Below are positions 45,657 through 54,822 of a stretch of 64,000 nucleotides of DNA, piece by piece. Source of the DNA: DAINRZ01 sp964634885 (GTDB lineage Bacteria; Bacteroidota; Ignavibacteria; Kapaibacteriales; UBA2268); assembly GCA_964634885.1 (NCBI GenBank), contig CAZWLN010000010.1, forward strand, positions 56,225-120,224, read 5' to 3'. Below the pieces are notes generated by a model. It ran no database searches, was not told the origin of the DNA, and was given only the letters and a program-made list of their open reading frames with translations. A program made the translations under genes and the position numbers. Position 1 is the first letter of the stretch. Each line of letters starts with the position of its first letter.

Positions 45657-46964
45657 ATGAGAAAAAATTCCATTAGTATAGCATTCATAATATTTATTTC
45701 GCTATTCATGACCGCCTGTGAAGAAGATAAAGAAAGTGCGCCGATCATAGGAACAGGAGCTAAGATCGAGAGTCTGTCGGTAAAAGAGTTCCGCGAAGGA
45801 GACACGCTTGTAATTAAAGGCAAAGGTTTCGGCTTCGAACGGGGTTCAAAAGAAGTCGATTTCAGCGGGGTACAGGTCGAAGAAGAAGGCTATATTGACT
45901 GGAATGACAGCCGGATTGTCGTGGTTGTTCCCGAAGGTGTAGAGCAGGGATCAGTTTTTGTTAACTCGCGCATTAGCAATGAATATGAATATGACGTAAA
46001 CCAGGGATTTTTCAAGTGGTTCATAGATACTTTTGTCCAGGTTTCATTATTAATCACCCTGGTCTATGTGTACCTGAGGATTAACAAATTGTGGAAACGT
46101 AAACATGACCGGGAAGTTGCAGAGTCCGTGTCGCTGATAGGTATGTTTATTTATCTCGGCAACTGCATCCTTTGGGTAGTGTATTACGGATTCGTTAATA
46201 TTGATATGAAAAGCCTTATGGATACCGCTATTTATATCTTCGAAGGCTCCATCATCTTCCTCATCGGCACCGGCATTTTCGTCAAGGGCCAAAGGCAGTT
46301 CCGGCTATGGACTTTGACAAAGCGCGCTTTGAAGATTGAACGTTCAGAAGCCGACTATCTGTTGAAAAAGTTCTTCAAACCCAAAAACGCCGATAAAATA
46401 ATTGACATATTGCACCAGCTTGCCATGATCGACGAGAACCTGGACCCCAAAGAACAGGAACTCATCGAAGCATTCGCCAAAGAATGGAACATTGATTATT
46501 CTGCCGAGAGGTTCAACAAATCGAGGGTACGCGGCAAAGAAAACAACTATATCAGGCTGCGCAATTCTCTTCAGGATTACCTGAGCTATGACCCGCCCCA
46601 GGAACAGGTCGGCCAGCTCAGGGACATGATGACTGCCCTGATTAATGCCGACGACGTCGTTACTTCCGAAGAAGAACTCATCAATTCTGAACTGATGGGC
46701 ATTATCAGCGAGTATCTTGAAGAAAAGAAACAGAATCTCTACCATGTACTTATCGTTCCACAGCAGCCCGAACATGAGCTGATCATCAAAGAAACTTTCC
46801 CTGACGCCATGAAGCTGGAGATTTCCGGCGGCGTCGCCTATTCCATCGGTTCCTATTACTCTTACAAATATGCGGATATGATCTGCAGGGAACGGCGTAA
46901 GATCAATATGTTCACGATTGTCCACTCTACCGAACTGGAGAATCTCTTTTATACTCCCAACTGA
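45657..46964 (+). CDS. Membrane protein with lipobox, IPT/TIG and TerB-like domains
   Basis: 435 residues. The N-terminus is lipoprotein-like (SIAFIIFISLFMTACEED). An IPT/TIG-type domain follows at about 38-105 (EGDTLVIKGKGFGFERGSKE). Three transmembrane helices lie at about 120-145, 155-180 and 185-210. The C-terminal cytoplasmic part, about 225-435, contains two TerB-like helix bundles (LHQLAMIDENLDPKEQELIEA and ALINADDVVTSEEELINSEL). The topology (lipid-anchored outside, acting inside) is unusual and a transmembrane sensor or scaffold is possible. Function not known. Confidence 0.75.
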   Translation: MRKNSISIAFIIFISLFMTACEEDKESAPIIGTGAKIESLSVKEFREGDTLVIKGKGFGFERGSKEVDFSGVQVEEEGYIDWNDSRIVVVVPEGVEQGSVFVNSRISNEYEYDVNQGFFKWFIDTFVQVSLLITLVYVYLRINKLWKRKHDREVAESVSLIGMFIYLGNCILWVVYYGFVNIDMKSLMDTAIYIFEGSIIFLIGTGIFVKGQRQFRLWTLTKRALKIERSEADYLLKKFFKPKNADKIIDILHQLAMIDENLDPKEQELIEAFAKEWNIDYSAERFNKSRVRGKENNYIRLRNSLQDYLSYDPPQEQVGQLRDMMTALINADDVVTSEEELINSELMGIISEYLEEKKQNLYHVLIVPQQPEHELIIKETFPDAMKLEISGGVAYSIGSYYSYKYADMICRERRKINMFTIVHSTELENLFYTPN

Positions 46965-47040
46965 GATTACTAACAATAAAATAGAAATCAGAGCTGTTCG
47001 TTCAGAAATCGGTTATTATTCAATGAAGGAATGTGTGGTT

Positions 47041-47688
47041 ATGTCTTTGTTTGTACGAATGATAGTTCTTTTTGCCCTGTGCGTGGAATTGGACGGACAG
47101 CCAGGCCCGGCACAGGCCGACGATAGAGTCGTATTCTCGAACAGAATGTTTTCTGTCTCACTCCCGTCCAAGTACTTCGAAGGAGCGGCCCTAAAAGATT
47201 CGTTGAAATTCATCCTTAAGCCTGACGGGGAACAGTTCCCGACTTTCTTCAACGGAGCCCCAGTCGGTTTTATCATCATTGCTGACACTTTCTACGCTTC
47301 GAACCTGAAGAATGCTGTGGAAAGAACCATTGCAGCCTACAACGTTCTGCCCGACAAATTCTTCTTCGATGCGAAGAATCTGACCGAAGAAGAGCTTAAA
47401 GAAGTACCGGAATTTTCACTCAGGAGATTCTTCGACCCTGTTACTACAGACGCAAAGAGCAAAGACGGCGTCAAGTTCACTGTCGTCAGTTCCAGGAACT
47501 ATGATAAACGGGAAAGACTCTTTGTTACACGGTACGACGTGGTAAGTTTTAACAAAAACCTGCAAAAGGCTGCTTGCTTAACACTGATGCTCAAGCATTA
47601 CGACAAAACCTTCGGTATCGAGAAAATATTCAAATTCAAAGAATATGCCGATTCGGTTATTAGCGGATTTTTTCCAAAAGAGAAATAG
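47041..47688 (+). CDS. Exported protein of unknown function
   Basis: 215 residues. The ATG at 47041 has GAAGGA 10 bases upstream and gives a signal peptide with a likely AQA cleavage site (QPGPAQADDRV); ATG 47023 is an alternative. The mature part is a mixed alpha/beta domain with strands RVVFSNRMFSVSLPSKYFEG and KFTVVSSRNYDKRERLFVTR, and resembles the PsbP/DcrB-like or DUF1795 group of periplasmic proteins, without certainty. It follows the TIG/TerB protein by 76 bases and may be part of the same transcript. Confidence 0.6.
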   Translation: MSLFVRMIVLFALCVELDGQPGPAQADDRVVFSNRMFSVSLPSKYFEGAALKDSLKFILKPDGEQFPTFFNGAPVGFIIIADTFYASNLKNAVERTIAAYNVLPDKFFFDAKNLTEEELKEVPEFSLRRFFDPVTTDAKSKDGVKFTVVSSRNYDKRERLFVTRYDVVSFNKNLQKAACLTLMLKHYDKTFGIEKIFKFKEYADSVISGFFPKEK

Positions 47689-47693
47689 AAGAA

Positions 47694-47740
47694 GATATAA
47701 AAAAAACAGGGCTGTACTTTCTTGTGCAGCCCTGTTCCTT
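47694..47740. terminator. Bidirectional terminator
   Basis: ACAGGGCTG (47706-47714) pairs with CAGCCCTGT (47727-47735). An A-run precedes it and TTCCTTTAT follows, so it may serve both converging genes. Confidence 0.75.
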
Positions 47741-47770
47741 TATGAAACAAAGACATTAGCCGTTATATTT

Positions 47771-48448
47771 CTATTCTCCGCATTTGATCTCCGGTATCTT
47801 TGCCAGCCACTCATTCCATTTAACAAGCTGTTCATCAGTTAATACCGAACCGATCTTATCAAGCAGCGTTTTACGGCAGAGCTTCATTGCTTCACATGCT
47901 ATTTCTCTCTGCGGATTATTCTTCAGTGCTTCGCGCGCCTGTGCATTCAGGGCTTTCAATTGGGTCAAAGCCTGTTCCCTTGTGATTTCACCATTTTTCC
48001 AGGCAGCAACGACGGTTCTTCTCTGCTCGTTGAACGGAGCAAGTATCTCCTTTTCTGAAGCACGCAGATCGACGACGGCTTCCCTCGTGCACTGCCTGAA
48101 GTCCACCAGGAAGGTCTTTACCTGTGCTTTCTGGTCTTCTGTCAGGTCGAGGGCACGAAGTATCCGTGCAAGAGGCAGGAAGTTCCTTTTGTCTCTGAAT
48201 TCTGCCGTACCATAAACCGAAGGATTGTCGCAGAAACGGTAATCGTCGGTCTCTTCCACCAGGGTAATGGGTTCTTCGAGCGAAGCTTCGGTAATCTCGC
48301 CGGCAGCATTGTCAGGTTCCGGAGCCATCCATATTGCTTCCTCGTATGTACTGTTGTCGCTCGATACGGAATCATCGCTGCAGGAATACAATCCAAGGGC
48401 AGTAACCAATGCCAGAATGGCGACCAAAGAAAATCTGTAATATTTCAT
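47771..48448 (-). CDS. Lipoprotein with Spy/CpxP-like helical region
   Basis: 225 residues with a lipobox signal (ALVTALGLYSC, Cys about residue 23). An acidic region of about 30-80 precedes a helical domain (about 90-215) of LTEDQKAQVKTFLVDFRQC and LTQLKALNAQAREALKNN, similar in style to Spy/CpxP or Bacteroidota DUF-type periplasmic chaperones with an LTxxQ motif. Two conserved-looking Cys occur in the helical part. It is probably anchored in the envelope; the match to Spy is weak. Confidence 0.65.
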   Translation of the reverse strand: MKYYRFSLVAILALVTALGLYSCSDDSVSSDNSTYEEAIWMAPEPDNAAGEITEASLEEPITLVEETDDYRFCDNPSVYGTAEFRDKRNFLPLARILRALDLTEDQKAQVKTFLVDFRQCTREAVVDLRASEKEILAPFNEQRRTVVAAWKNGEITREQALTQLKALNAQAREALKNNPQREIACEAMKLCRKTLLDKIGSVLTDEQLVKWNEWLAKIPEIKCGE

Positions 48449-48559
48449 CTAAACCTCCCGAATTCAAAAAAATCACATCTACATTTTTCTTCTTTGACAC
48501 ACAAGTGAAAAAAAAGGTTTAAACAATTTTTCAATTAAAATTTTGTCAGAAGAAATAAT

Positions 48560-49042
48560 TCAGTCTTCAGCTTCAATTTCATCGGGGGCAGCAAGCTCGT
48601 CGCAGGATTTGCAGTTAATCAGCCTGATAATATAATTATTGGTAAGCAGGTAGTACATCAGCGCTTTTTCAGAGAACCGGGCCTGGGCTGTTCTTTTCGG
48701 GGAGAGATCGCCGCGTTTTCCGGGCAGGCGAATGAATTTGCAGACGATTTTCAGGCTGAAGCTGTCAGCGTCTCTTGTTTTTGAGATGGTCCAGTGGAAA
48801 GTTTCGGGGACCGGGACAGTAATTATCGAATCGGAACTTATCGTCTTGATTTTCAACCTGCATTGGCTGTTAAGGAAGCGCGCGATCTTATTTGTAATCC
48901 CGGCTTCTCCTTTGAGCGGGAATCTTTGTTTCATGTTGACGGCCCTGACTTTGCCGATGTACGACAGGTCTTCTCGGGTGTAACCCGAGCAGCAGGCCGA
49001 CAGTAAGACCATCATTACCAGCAGGTAAGCCTTTCTTTTCAT
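48560..49042 (-). CDS. Putative lipoprotein of unknown function
   Basis: 160 residues if it starts at 49042 with MKRKAYLLVMMVLLSACCSG, a lipobox signal; longer upstream reading is possible but would add a non-signal-like leader. The mature part is basic with strand-rich segments (RLKIKTISSDSIITVPVPE, FSLKIVCKFIRLPGKRG) and an acidic C-terminus with a CKSC pair. No family is recognised. It is the last minus-strand gene before the type VI cluster, which reads away from it. Confidence 0.6.
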   Translation of the reverse strand: MKRKAYLLVMMVLLSACCSGYTREDLSYIGKVRAVNMKQRFPLKGEAGITNKIARFLNSQCRLKIKTISSDSIITVPVPETFHWTISKTRDADSFSLKIVCKFIRLPGKRGDLSPKRTAQARFSEKALMYYLLTNNYIIRLINCKSCDELAAPDEIEAED

Positions 49043-49495
49043 GATCATGCAATCATAGTTTGTAAATAATTCCATATTTTTACAAATATATGACAATTGA
49101 AGAAGGTAAAAATTTGAAATCCACCAAATGATTTTTTATGCCGTTTACCAATTAGATGTCATTCCAAAAAGAAAAAGAGCGATAGTTTGCCACGATGCGC
49201 CAAATAGGAGATTGTAGTCTTATTTTGAAAGAAAATATTAAATCGACAAATAATTTGCAAAACTTTAGAAAAAAATTATTTTTTTTTAATTATTTTTTAT
49301 AAATTGAATTTTGATAAATTAGCAACGCTTGTTGTAACGTGCTTTTTATGGATTTTTTCAGTAAAAATTTCCAATCATGGTAAAAGCATGTTAACAAATC
49401 GGTTAAGTGGTTTATCACTGAATTTGAGAAGCTGGAAACGATGGCCCGGCTGAAAAAATTGAAATAATTTTTTTTAATAATAATGGGCGCTGCAT
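49043..49495. other. AT-rich divergent promoter region of the type VI cluster
   Basis: About 450 bases without a gene. It is strongly AT-rich between 49220 and 49320, with A/T tracts, and probably holds the promoter for the rightward type VI operon. No clear consensus promoter, operator or RNA is identifiable; no Shine-Dalgarno precedes clpV. Confidence 0.5.
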
Positions 49496-51730
49496 ATGAA
49501 GTTTTCTGAAATTTGTAAAAACAATCTCCTCAAAGCACAGGAAGAGTCCAAGGCTTTGAATCACATGAAAGTGGAACCTGAACACATCATCTGGGTTGAA
49601 CTTCTGATCAACCAGGCAAAACTTCAGGATTACCTTGACACAAAAGACATTTCCAAGGCAACAGTACAAGGCTTGCTCAAAGAGCGCATGAAAAGCCTGC
49701 CGAGGCTCGCCACTACTGAAACGAGAGCTGCTTCCGACCGTATGAAGGGTGTGTTTGCCAAAGCCGAAAAAGACCACGAAACAATCGACTGGCACCACCT
49801 CGTACTGGCTTCACTCGAAATCGAGAAAGACCCGCTGGCAGACCTGATCTGGGACGCTGCCATTACACCCTATGAATACCGCGACTTCATCTCCGGCGAA
49901 GAAAAGATTTCCGCTGTACGTGAAACAACGATCGGCGATTCGGTAAAAGAGGATGTACTCTCAAAATACTGCATCGACCTCATCAAACAGGCAGAGTCCG
50001 GCAAACTGACACCGGTAATCGGCAGGCAGAAAGAAATACGCCAGATTACCACCATCCTCTCACAGAAAATGACTAACAACCCGATCCTCATCGGCGATCC
50101 GGGTGTCGGTAAAACACAGATCGTCGAAGGCCTGGCGCTGAAGATATTCAACAAGGAAGCAGGGCCCATCCTCGACGGCAAGAGAATCCTTTCGCTCGAC
50201 GTAGGCTTGCTGCTCGCAGGAGCCAACTACCGCGGTGAGTTTGAAGAAAGGCTCAAAACAATCATCAGCGAACTTGCAAAAGCAAAAGGCGAGGTCATCC
50301 TCTTCATCGACGAAATACATACGTTGATGGGCGCAGGACAGACATCCGGAGCGCTCGACGCTGCCAACCTCATCAAACCGCCGCTTGCAAGGGGCGAACT
50401 GTGGGTAATCGGCGCCACAACCTACGCAGAATACAGGAAACATATTGAAAAAGACCCGGCGTTCTCCCGCCGTTTTGTTCGCATCAACGTCCCCGAACCG
50501 ACAAACGATGAAACATTCCAGATACTCCAGGGCGTGCGCGAAAGGTTCAGGGCACATCACAATATACCCATCGAAGACGAACAGTTGAAGACAATCGTAA
50601 CCCTTTCGGGCAAATATATCGGTGACAACCAGTTCCCGGCTAAAGCCATCCAGATGCTGGACAACGTGCTTGCCAGGGTAAGGATTGCCCAGGTACTCAA
50701 TGAAATCGAAGAAGCAAAGGTAACGGATATGCAGGTAGCCGAAGCCATCGGCGACAAAACCGACATTCCCGTCCACAAGATATTCCAGGACGAATCGAAA
50801 CGCCTGCTCGATCTCGAGAAAACACTCGGCGTCAACATCGTAGGCCAGGACAAGGCCATAGGTGTCGTTGCCGACAGGCTCCGCATGATGTCCCTTCCTT
50901 TCAGGGACAGCAACAAACCACGTGGTGTCTTCCTGTTCATCGGGCCTTCGGGCATAGGTAAAACAGAGCTTGCCAAGCGTATTGCAGACGAGTTGTACGC
51001 CAGCACCAAACAGCTGCTCAGAATCGACATGTCGGAATTCTCAGACGACCATTCTTCCAAGAGGCTTACCGGAGCTGACCCCGGCCTCGTAGGCTATGAA
51101 GAGGGCGGCGTCCTTACTGAAGCCATCCGCCGCAGGCCCTATTCATTAGTACTGCTCGACGAGGTTGACAAAGCACACAAGAAAGTGCTCCAGTTGTTCC
51201 TCCAGGTCTTCGACGACGGCAGGCTCACAGACAACCAGGGCAACACCATCAATTTCTCCAATACGGTGTTCATACTGACGTCCAACCACGGCTACTCCGG
51301 TTTCAGCGACACAATGACACTGAGCCGTGAAGAACTGGCCGAAAGAGCCGTCAACCAGCTCAAGACACACATAGGCCCCGAGTTCATCAAACGTATAGAT
51401 GAGATTGTGATTTTCGACTTCCTCGAGAAAGAACACGTCGATGAGATCATCAACAGGAAAATTGCCGCCTATGAGAAATCCTTCTCCAATGCTCCCGGAG
51501 CAAAAGAACTGAAGATAGAAATTGCAGACGACGCAAGGCAGTTAATAAAAGACAACGGCTACGAAAGAGAATTCGGCGCCAGGTCCATAATCAATTATAT
51601 CGACACGACAATTGCCAGCAAGATCTCGGTTGCCATCCTCAACAAACGTCAGGAAACCGGCGGCATGTTCTATCCGGAAAAACTTACAATCAAGGCCGAC
51701 GGCCCTGAATTGGAAATTGAACTGAATTAA
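49496..51730 (+). CDS. clpV: Type VI secretion AAA+ ATPase ClpV/TssH, without middle domain
   Basis: 744 residues of the Hsp100 class, expected to disassemble the contracted sheath for reuse. The N-domain is about 1-150. NBD1 has Walker A GDPGVGKTQ (about 200) and Walker B LFIDEIHTLMG (about 268). NBD2 has Walker A GPSGIGKTE (about 482) and Walker B VLLDEVDKAHKKV (about 555). Between them, where ClpB and typical ClpV have a 50-130 residue coiled-coil middle domain, there is only a short linker (GDKTDIPVHKIFQDESKRLL), so the architecture is ClpA-like. Assignment to type VI rests on the location at the head of the sheath operon. Confidence 0.85.
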   Translation: MKFSEICKNNLLKAQEESKALNHMKVEPEHIIWVELLINQAKLQDYLDTKDISKATVQGLLKERMKSLPRLATTETRAASDRMKGVFAKAEKDHETIDWHHLVLASLEIEKDPLADLIWDAAITPYEYRDFISGEEKISAVRETTIGDSVKEDVLSKYCIDLIKQAESGKLTPVIGRQKEIRQITTILSQKMTNNPILIGDPGVGKTQIVEGLALKIFNKEAGPILDGKRILSLDVGLLLAGANYRGEFEERLKTIISELAKAKGEVILFIDEIHTLMGAGQTSGALDAANLIKPPLARGELWVIGATTYAEYRKHIEKDPAFSRRFVRINVPEPTNDETFQILQGVRERFRAHHNIPIEDEQLKTIVTLSGKYIGDNQFPAKAIQMLDNVLARVRIAQVLNEIEEAKVTDMQVAEAIGDKTDIPVHKIFQDESKRLLDLEKTLGVNIVGQDKAIGVVADRLRMMSLPFRDSNKPRGVFLFIGPSGIGKTELAKRIADELYASTKQLLRIDMSEFSDDHSSKRLTGADPGLVGYEEGGVLTEAIRRRPYSLVLLDEVDKAHKKVLQLFLQVFDDGRLTDNQGNTINFSNTVFILTSNHGYSGFSDTMTLSREELAERAVNQLKTHIGPEFIKRIDEIVIFDFLEKEHVDEIINRKIAAYEKSFSNAPGAKELKIEIADDARQLIKDNGYEREFGARSIINYIDTTIASKISVAILNKRQETGGMFYPEKLTIKADGPELEIELN

Positions 51731-51787
51731 CAATAAAGAATAAAACTTTATTAAACTGTTTTTTTTTAATAACTATTCGGAGTAATA

Positions 51788-52318
51788 ATGGGAAAAGTAC
51801 TCGATGTTGACAAAGCCAGACGAATACTGCCGGCAAACGCTGTGCCGGGAGTAGCCGAACTGAACAGCAACTTTACAATGTACGTTGCAGAAGTGAACCC
51901 CGATACCGCAGGCGACGACACAGCCCCGGTAGATGCAGGCTCGGTAGCGGAAGTAGCCGAAAAATTCAAACCAAAGGTTGACTTTGCAATCAAGAAACTC
52001 AACAATCTCGGAGCCGAGAAGGTTGAGGAAGAAACAGTTTCCGCAACAATGCATTACGGCGAACAGCCAAAAGAGATCATGAACGATTTCGGCAGCGAAA
52101 ACCTGATCGTTAAGACCAGGACAGGCACAGGCGAAAGAGTACTTCTCGACCAGCAGCTCGATTACCTTGCCCTCGAAGACCTGGAAGAAAGACTTAGGGA
52201 CGAGAAATTCGCGCAGTTGTTCCAGAGTGACAAAGAAGGCATGATCGCCGCATTGGAACAGGAAATCGAAAGAGTTAAGAAATTGGGCGAAGAAGCAGAT
52301 TTCGACTCTTTAATGTAA
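51788..52318 (+). CDS. tssB: Type VI contractile sheath small subunit TssB
   Basis: 176 residues. The pattern KFKPKVDFAIKKL, then strands SATMHYGEQPKEIMNDFGSE and the helical C-terminus LDYLALEDLEERLRDEKFAQ and EGMIAALEQEIERVKKL, resembles TssB of the Bacteroidota subtype iii system. It interlocks with TssC to form the contractile sheath. The first 35 residues are more divergent. GGAG precedes the start by about 6 bases. It lies 57 bases after clpV and before two tube genes. Confidence 0.8.
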   Translation: MGKVLDVDKARRILPANAVPGVAELNSNFTMYVAEVNPDTAGDDTAPVDAGSVAEVAEKFKPKVDFAIKKLNNLGAEKVEEETVSATMHYGEQPKEIMNDFGSENLIVKTRTGTGERVLLDQQLDYLALEDLEERLRDEKFAQLFQSDKEGMIAALEQEIERVKKLGEEADFDSLM

Positions 52319-52367
52319 AATTGAATGTAAATGGTTCTCTTTTTAATAAACTAATCAGGAGGCTACT

Positions 52368-52796
52368 ATGCCAATGCCAAAAGCCGTCACAATCGACGGA
52401 AACGAAATCGATGAAGTACAGGGTGTGAATATCGTAATTGAAACTCCTGTCGGTCCCCGCGGCGATTATGAAGGACGTACCCATGCTGCGACAGTCAAGG
52501 TTTTCAGAAGAGCCAGGAATACTCCCAAAGAAAAGCTTTTCAAGGCAGCAACCAATGAAGACGGTCGCCTTAACATCATCTCTGCCCAGATTACTCTTCA
52601 GGATGCGGGAATGGCTGACACCTATGTCTTTTCTCTCCAGCAGTGCTACATCCATGACTGGACCTTCCAACAGCCCGAAGACGACGATATGCTGTTCGAA
52701 ACAATTACTCTCAAAGTCGGCAATATGAGTATCAATGCAGGCGGCAGCTCCAAATCGTTCATTATGCCCGAATTCAATCTGGCTGCCGGTAAATAA
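52368..52796 (+). CDS. hcp: Hcp-like tube protein (first copy)
   Basis: 142 residues, predominantly beta with a helix, in the style of the Hcp/tube fold: a conserved-looking opening AVTIDGNEIDEVQGVNIVIE and a long central strand region ending in VGNMSINAGGSSKSF. Hcp rings stack inside the sheath to form the expelled tube. AGGAGG precedes the ATG by 5 bases, the best ribosome site in the operon, consistent with high expression. It has a second, related copy downstream. No fused effector is present. Confidence 0.8.
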   Translation: MPMPKAVTIDGNEIDEVQGVNIVIETPVGPRGDYEGRTHAATVKVFRRARNTPKEKLFKAATNEDGRLNIISAQITLQDAGMADTYVFSLQQCYIHDWTFQQPEDDDMLFETITLKVGNMSINAGGSSKSFIMPEFNLAAGK

Positions 52797-52872
52797 TTGT
52801 TGCCAATGATGGCATTGAAAGCTTATTATGTCTGAGAAAAAAAGCTTATTTAAAATAACAGGAGAATAAATA

Positions 52873-53292
52873 ATGATTAAGAATTATTCAATTACACTGG
52901 ACGGTAAGACAATATCGAACGTCCGTGAAGTTACAGTTCAGGTTGAAACACCTTCCGACGCAAGAGGCGTTTTCCGCGAACCAACCCAGGCCGTAACCAT
53001 TACTGTTGTACGCGACGCCAGCCATGTCGGTACCGTCGAACTGTTCGGACTTGCTACCAACGAAGACGGTAGAAAATATATCATTCCGAGCGGTACCCTC
53101 GAGTTCATCGGCGACACAGCAGCCGACAACTATTCCTTCGAAATCAAAAGAGCGTTCATCTCCCGCTGGGAGATCGACAATCCCACTTCACCCAATGCAC
53201 CTACGCGCGAAACCGTAGAACTCAAATGCGGTAGCCTTACTTTCAATGCTGGTGGCGGAGCTGCCAATTTTGATCTGAAAAATTTCAAATAA
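52873..53292 (+). CDS. hcp: Hcp-like tube protein (second copy)
   Basis: 139 residues, related to the first copy in its layout: KNYSITLDGKTISNVREVTV at the start, VETPSDARGVFREPT in the middle and LKCGSLTFNAGGGAANF at the end, but diverged throughout. The shared VETPxxxRG and FNAGGG blocks argue for gene duplication. AGGAG is present about 10 bases upstream. The tube could be a mixture of the two, or one copy could be a specialised cap or effector-carrying subunit (inference). Confidence 0.8.
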   Translation: MIKNYSITLDGKTISNVREVTVQVETPSDARGVFREPTQAVTITVVRDASHVGTVELFGLATNEDGRKYIIPSGTLEFIGDTAADNYSFEIKRAFISRWEIDNPTSPNAPTRETVELKCGSLTFNAGGGAANFDLKNFK

Positions 53293-53331
53293 TAATTAAT
53301 GAATATTATCAATTAATCATCAAAAGTCAAT

Positions 53332-54756
53332 ATGGCAGAAGAAGAAAAAACCAAACTCAAGCAAGAAGCCAAGGCCGCTGTTCCTTTCAAGGAACTCGCC
53401 AAGGTTCTTCCTCCTAAAACTGGAGCGCTTATTGCCGAAGGAACCATGGTTAAACTGTTCCCCGGCGCCAAAGACATACCCGACGACAATGAGTCCAAAG
53501 CCAAGGAAGTGTTGTCAAGGCCCCTGAAGATCACCAAGTCCGAAGCCGACGTTAACGTAGCCTATGCATATATCCGCAGGCTCGAAGTAATGAAGCAGAT
53601 GCTCGAAGGAGCAAAGGACTTCGGCTCTTTGCGCAAGACAACAAAAGAAAGAAGAGAGAAAGTTGCCGAAGTGTTCCGCGAGAACATGAGCAATATCTTC
53701 GCAAAACAGCGCAACCTTGAAAAAACATACCGCGAGATCGACACCTTCTTCTACGAAGCAGCGCTTAACCCGGGTGAAAAAGTGGACTATATCTCGTTCG
53801 TCAATGCCCATCCCGACAAACACTTCAGCGCACTGACAGACGCCGAAACCGGCCTGGCAGCACACCTGCCCAACAGGGAAAACTTCGACATGAAGAGCCT
53901 CGTTGGCCTCATCTGTATGCCCGACTGGCCCGGCAGCGAAGCCAAGCTTGTCAAATACGGCGAAATGGCACAACACTTTGCCGCTCACCTGTTTGCCGGC
54001 TTCCCCGAAATGGACCTTAAAGAAGCCCACGAAATGTTCGACGTCGGCGGCGACCTCGCCGAACTGAAATCGCAGGACAGGGTAAAGCAGCACATCTCCG
54101 TCGTTGCCAACCCACTCAGGCTGCGCAGGGCTAACCAGTTCGAAAAAGACCTCGGCGACTTCTACGTCAACCCTACCGGCATCCTTTCCGGCAAGGTTTA
54201 TAAGGGCGACATCAAAGAAGGCATCCACATTGCTCAGGCAAACAAACCCCATGCAGTCAGCCTGCCCACTCCCGACGGTTCACCGCTCGAAATGAAATGG
54301 GACATCCGCGGCGCCCAGCAGATGAAGTTCAACAAAGCCCTCATTCCGCTGTCCTATTACGAAGGCATAGTGTTCTGGGGCGTCGATACCCTGTACGCCG
54401 CTTCCGGCCAGGGCGACGAAGGCATGGACCAGTACACCGTAAAACGCTGCGACGAGTATATCTCCAAAGTTGTACTGCACTTCCTCAACGGCCAGACTTT
54501 CGTTCCGAACGAGACTGCAAGCCGCGACAGGATCAACGCTGCAATTTCGAAGTTCCTTATGAACAACACCGGCGGCCCAGCTAAAATGCTCGAATACGGC
54601 AAAGTGGACGCTGTCGAACCCGTAAGGAATCCCGACGGCTCAATCAACAACCAGGCCATCGACATTCGCGTGTCCGTCAAATACAAGAACGCCGTACGCC
54701 AGTTGAACCTTTACCTCGTTTCCGACGACCAGAACGGCTGGAAAGAAGGTAAATAA
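53332..54756 (+). CDS. tssC: Type VI contractile sheath large subunit TssC (DUF5458 type)
   Basis: 474 residues. The N-terminal helical part (about 1-140) is followed by sheath domains. Blocks GIVFWGVDTLYAASGQGDEG, YTVKRCDEYISKVVLHFLNG, FVPNETASRDRINAAISKFL and QLNLYLVSDDQ match the subtype iii (DUF5458) large sheath subunits of Bacteroidota, which differ from classical proteobacterial TssC and look partly like phage tail sheaths at the C-terminus. It pairs with TssB. A terminator-like hairpin separates it from vgrG. Confidence 0.87.
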   Translation: MAEEEKTKLKQEAKAAVPFKELAKVLPPKTGALIAEGTMVKLFPGAKDIPDDNESKAKEVLSRPLKITKSEADVNVAYAYIRRLEVMKQMLEGAKDFGSLRKTTKERREKVAEVFRENMSNIFAKQRNLEKTYREIDTFFYEAALNPGEKVDYISFVNAHPDKHFSALTDAETGLAAHLPNRENFDMKSLVGLICMPDWPGSEAKLVKYGEMAQHFAAHLFAGFPEMDLKEAHEMFDVGGDLAELKSQDRVKQHISVVANPLRLRRANQFEKDLGDFYVNPTGILSGKVYKGDIKEGIHIAQANKPHAVSLPTPDGSPLEMKWDIRGAQQMKFNKALIPLSYYEGIVFWGVDTLYAASGQGDEGMDQYTVKRCDEYISKVVLHFLNGQTFVPNETASRDRINAAISKFLMNNTGGPAKMLEYGKVDAVEPVRNPDGSINNQAIDIRVSVKYKNAVRQLNLYLVSDDQNGWKEGK

Positions 54757-54770
54757 TATACTTAAATATT

Positions 54771-54800
54771 GGGACGCCCCTTCTGCGGGCGTCCCGTTTA
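54771..54800 (+). terminator. GC-rich hairpin between tssC and vgrG
   Basis: GGGACGCCC (54771-54779) pairs perfectly with GGGCGTCCC (54787-54795) across a 7-base loop, followed by GTTTATTAA. It may act as a partial terminator or RNA-stabilising hairpin that reduces vgrG and downstream expression relative to the sheath and tube genes. Confidence 0.65.
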
Positions 54801-54822
54801 TTAATTTATTATCGGTAGTATT

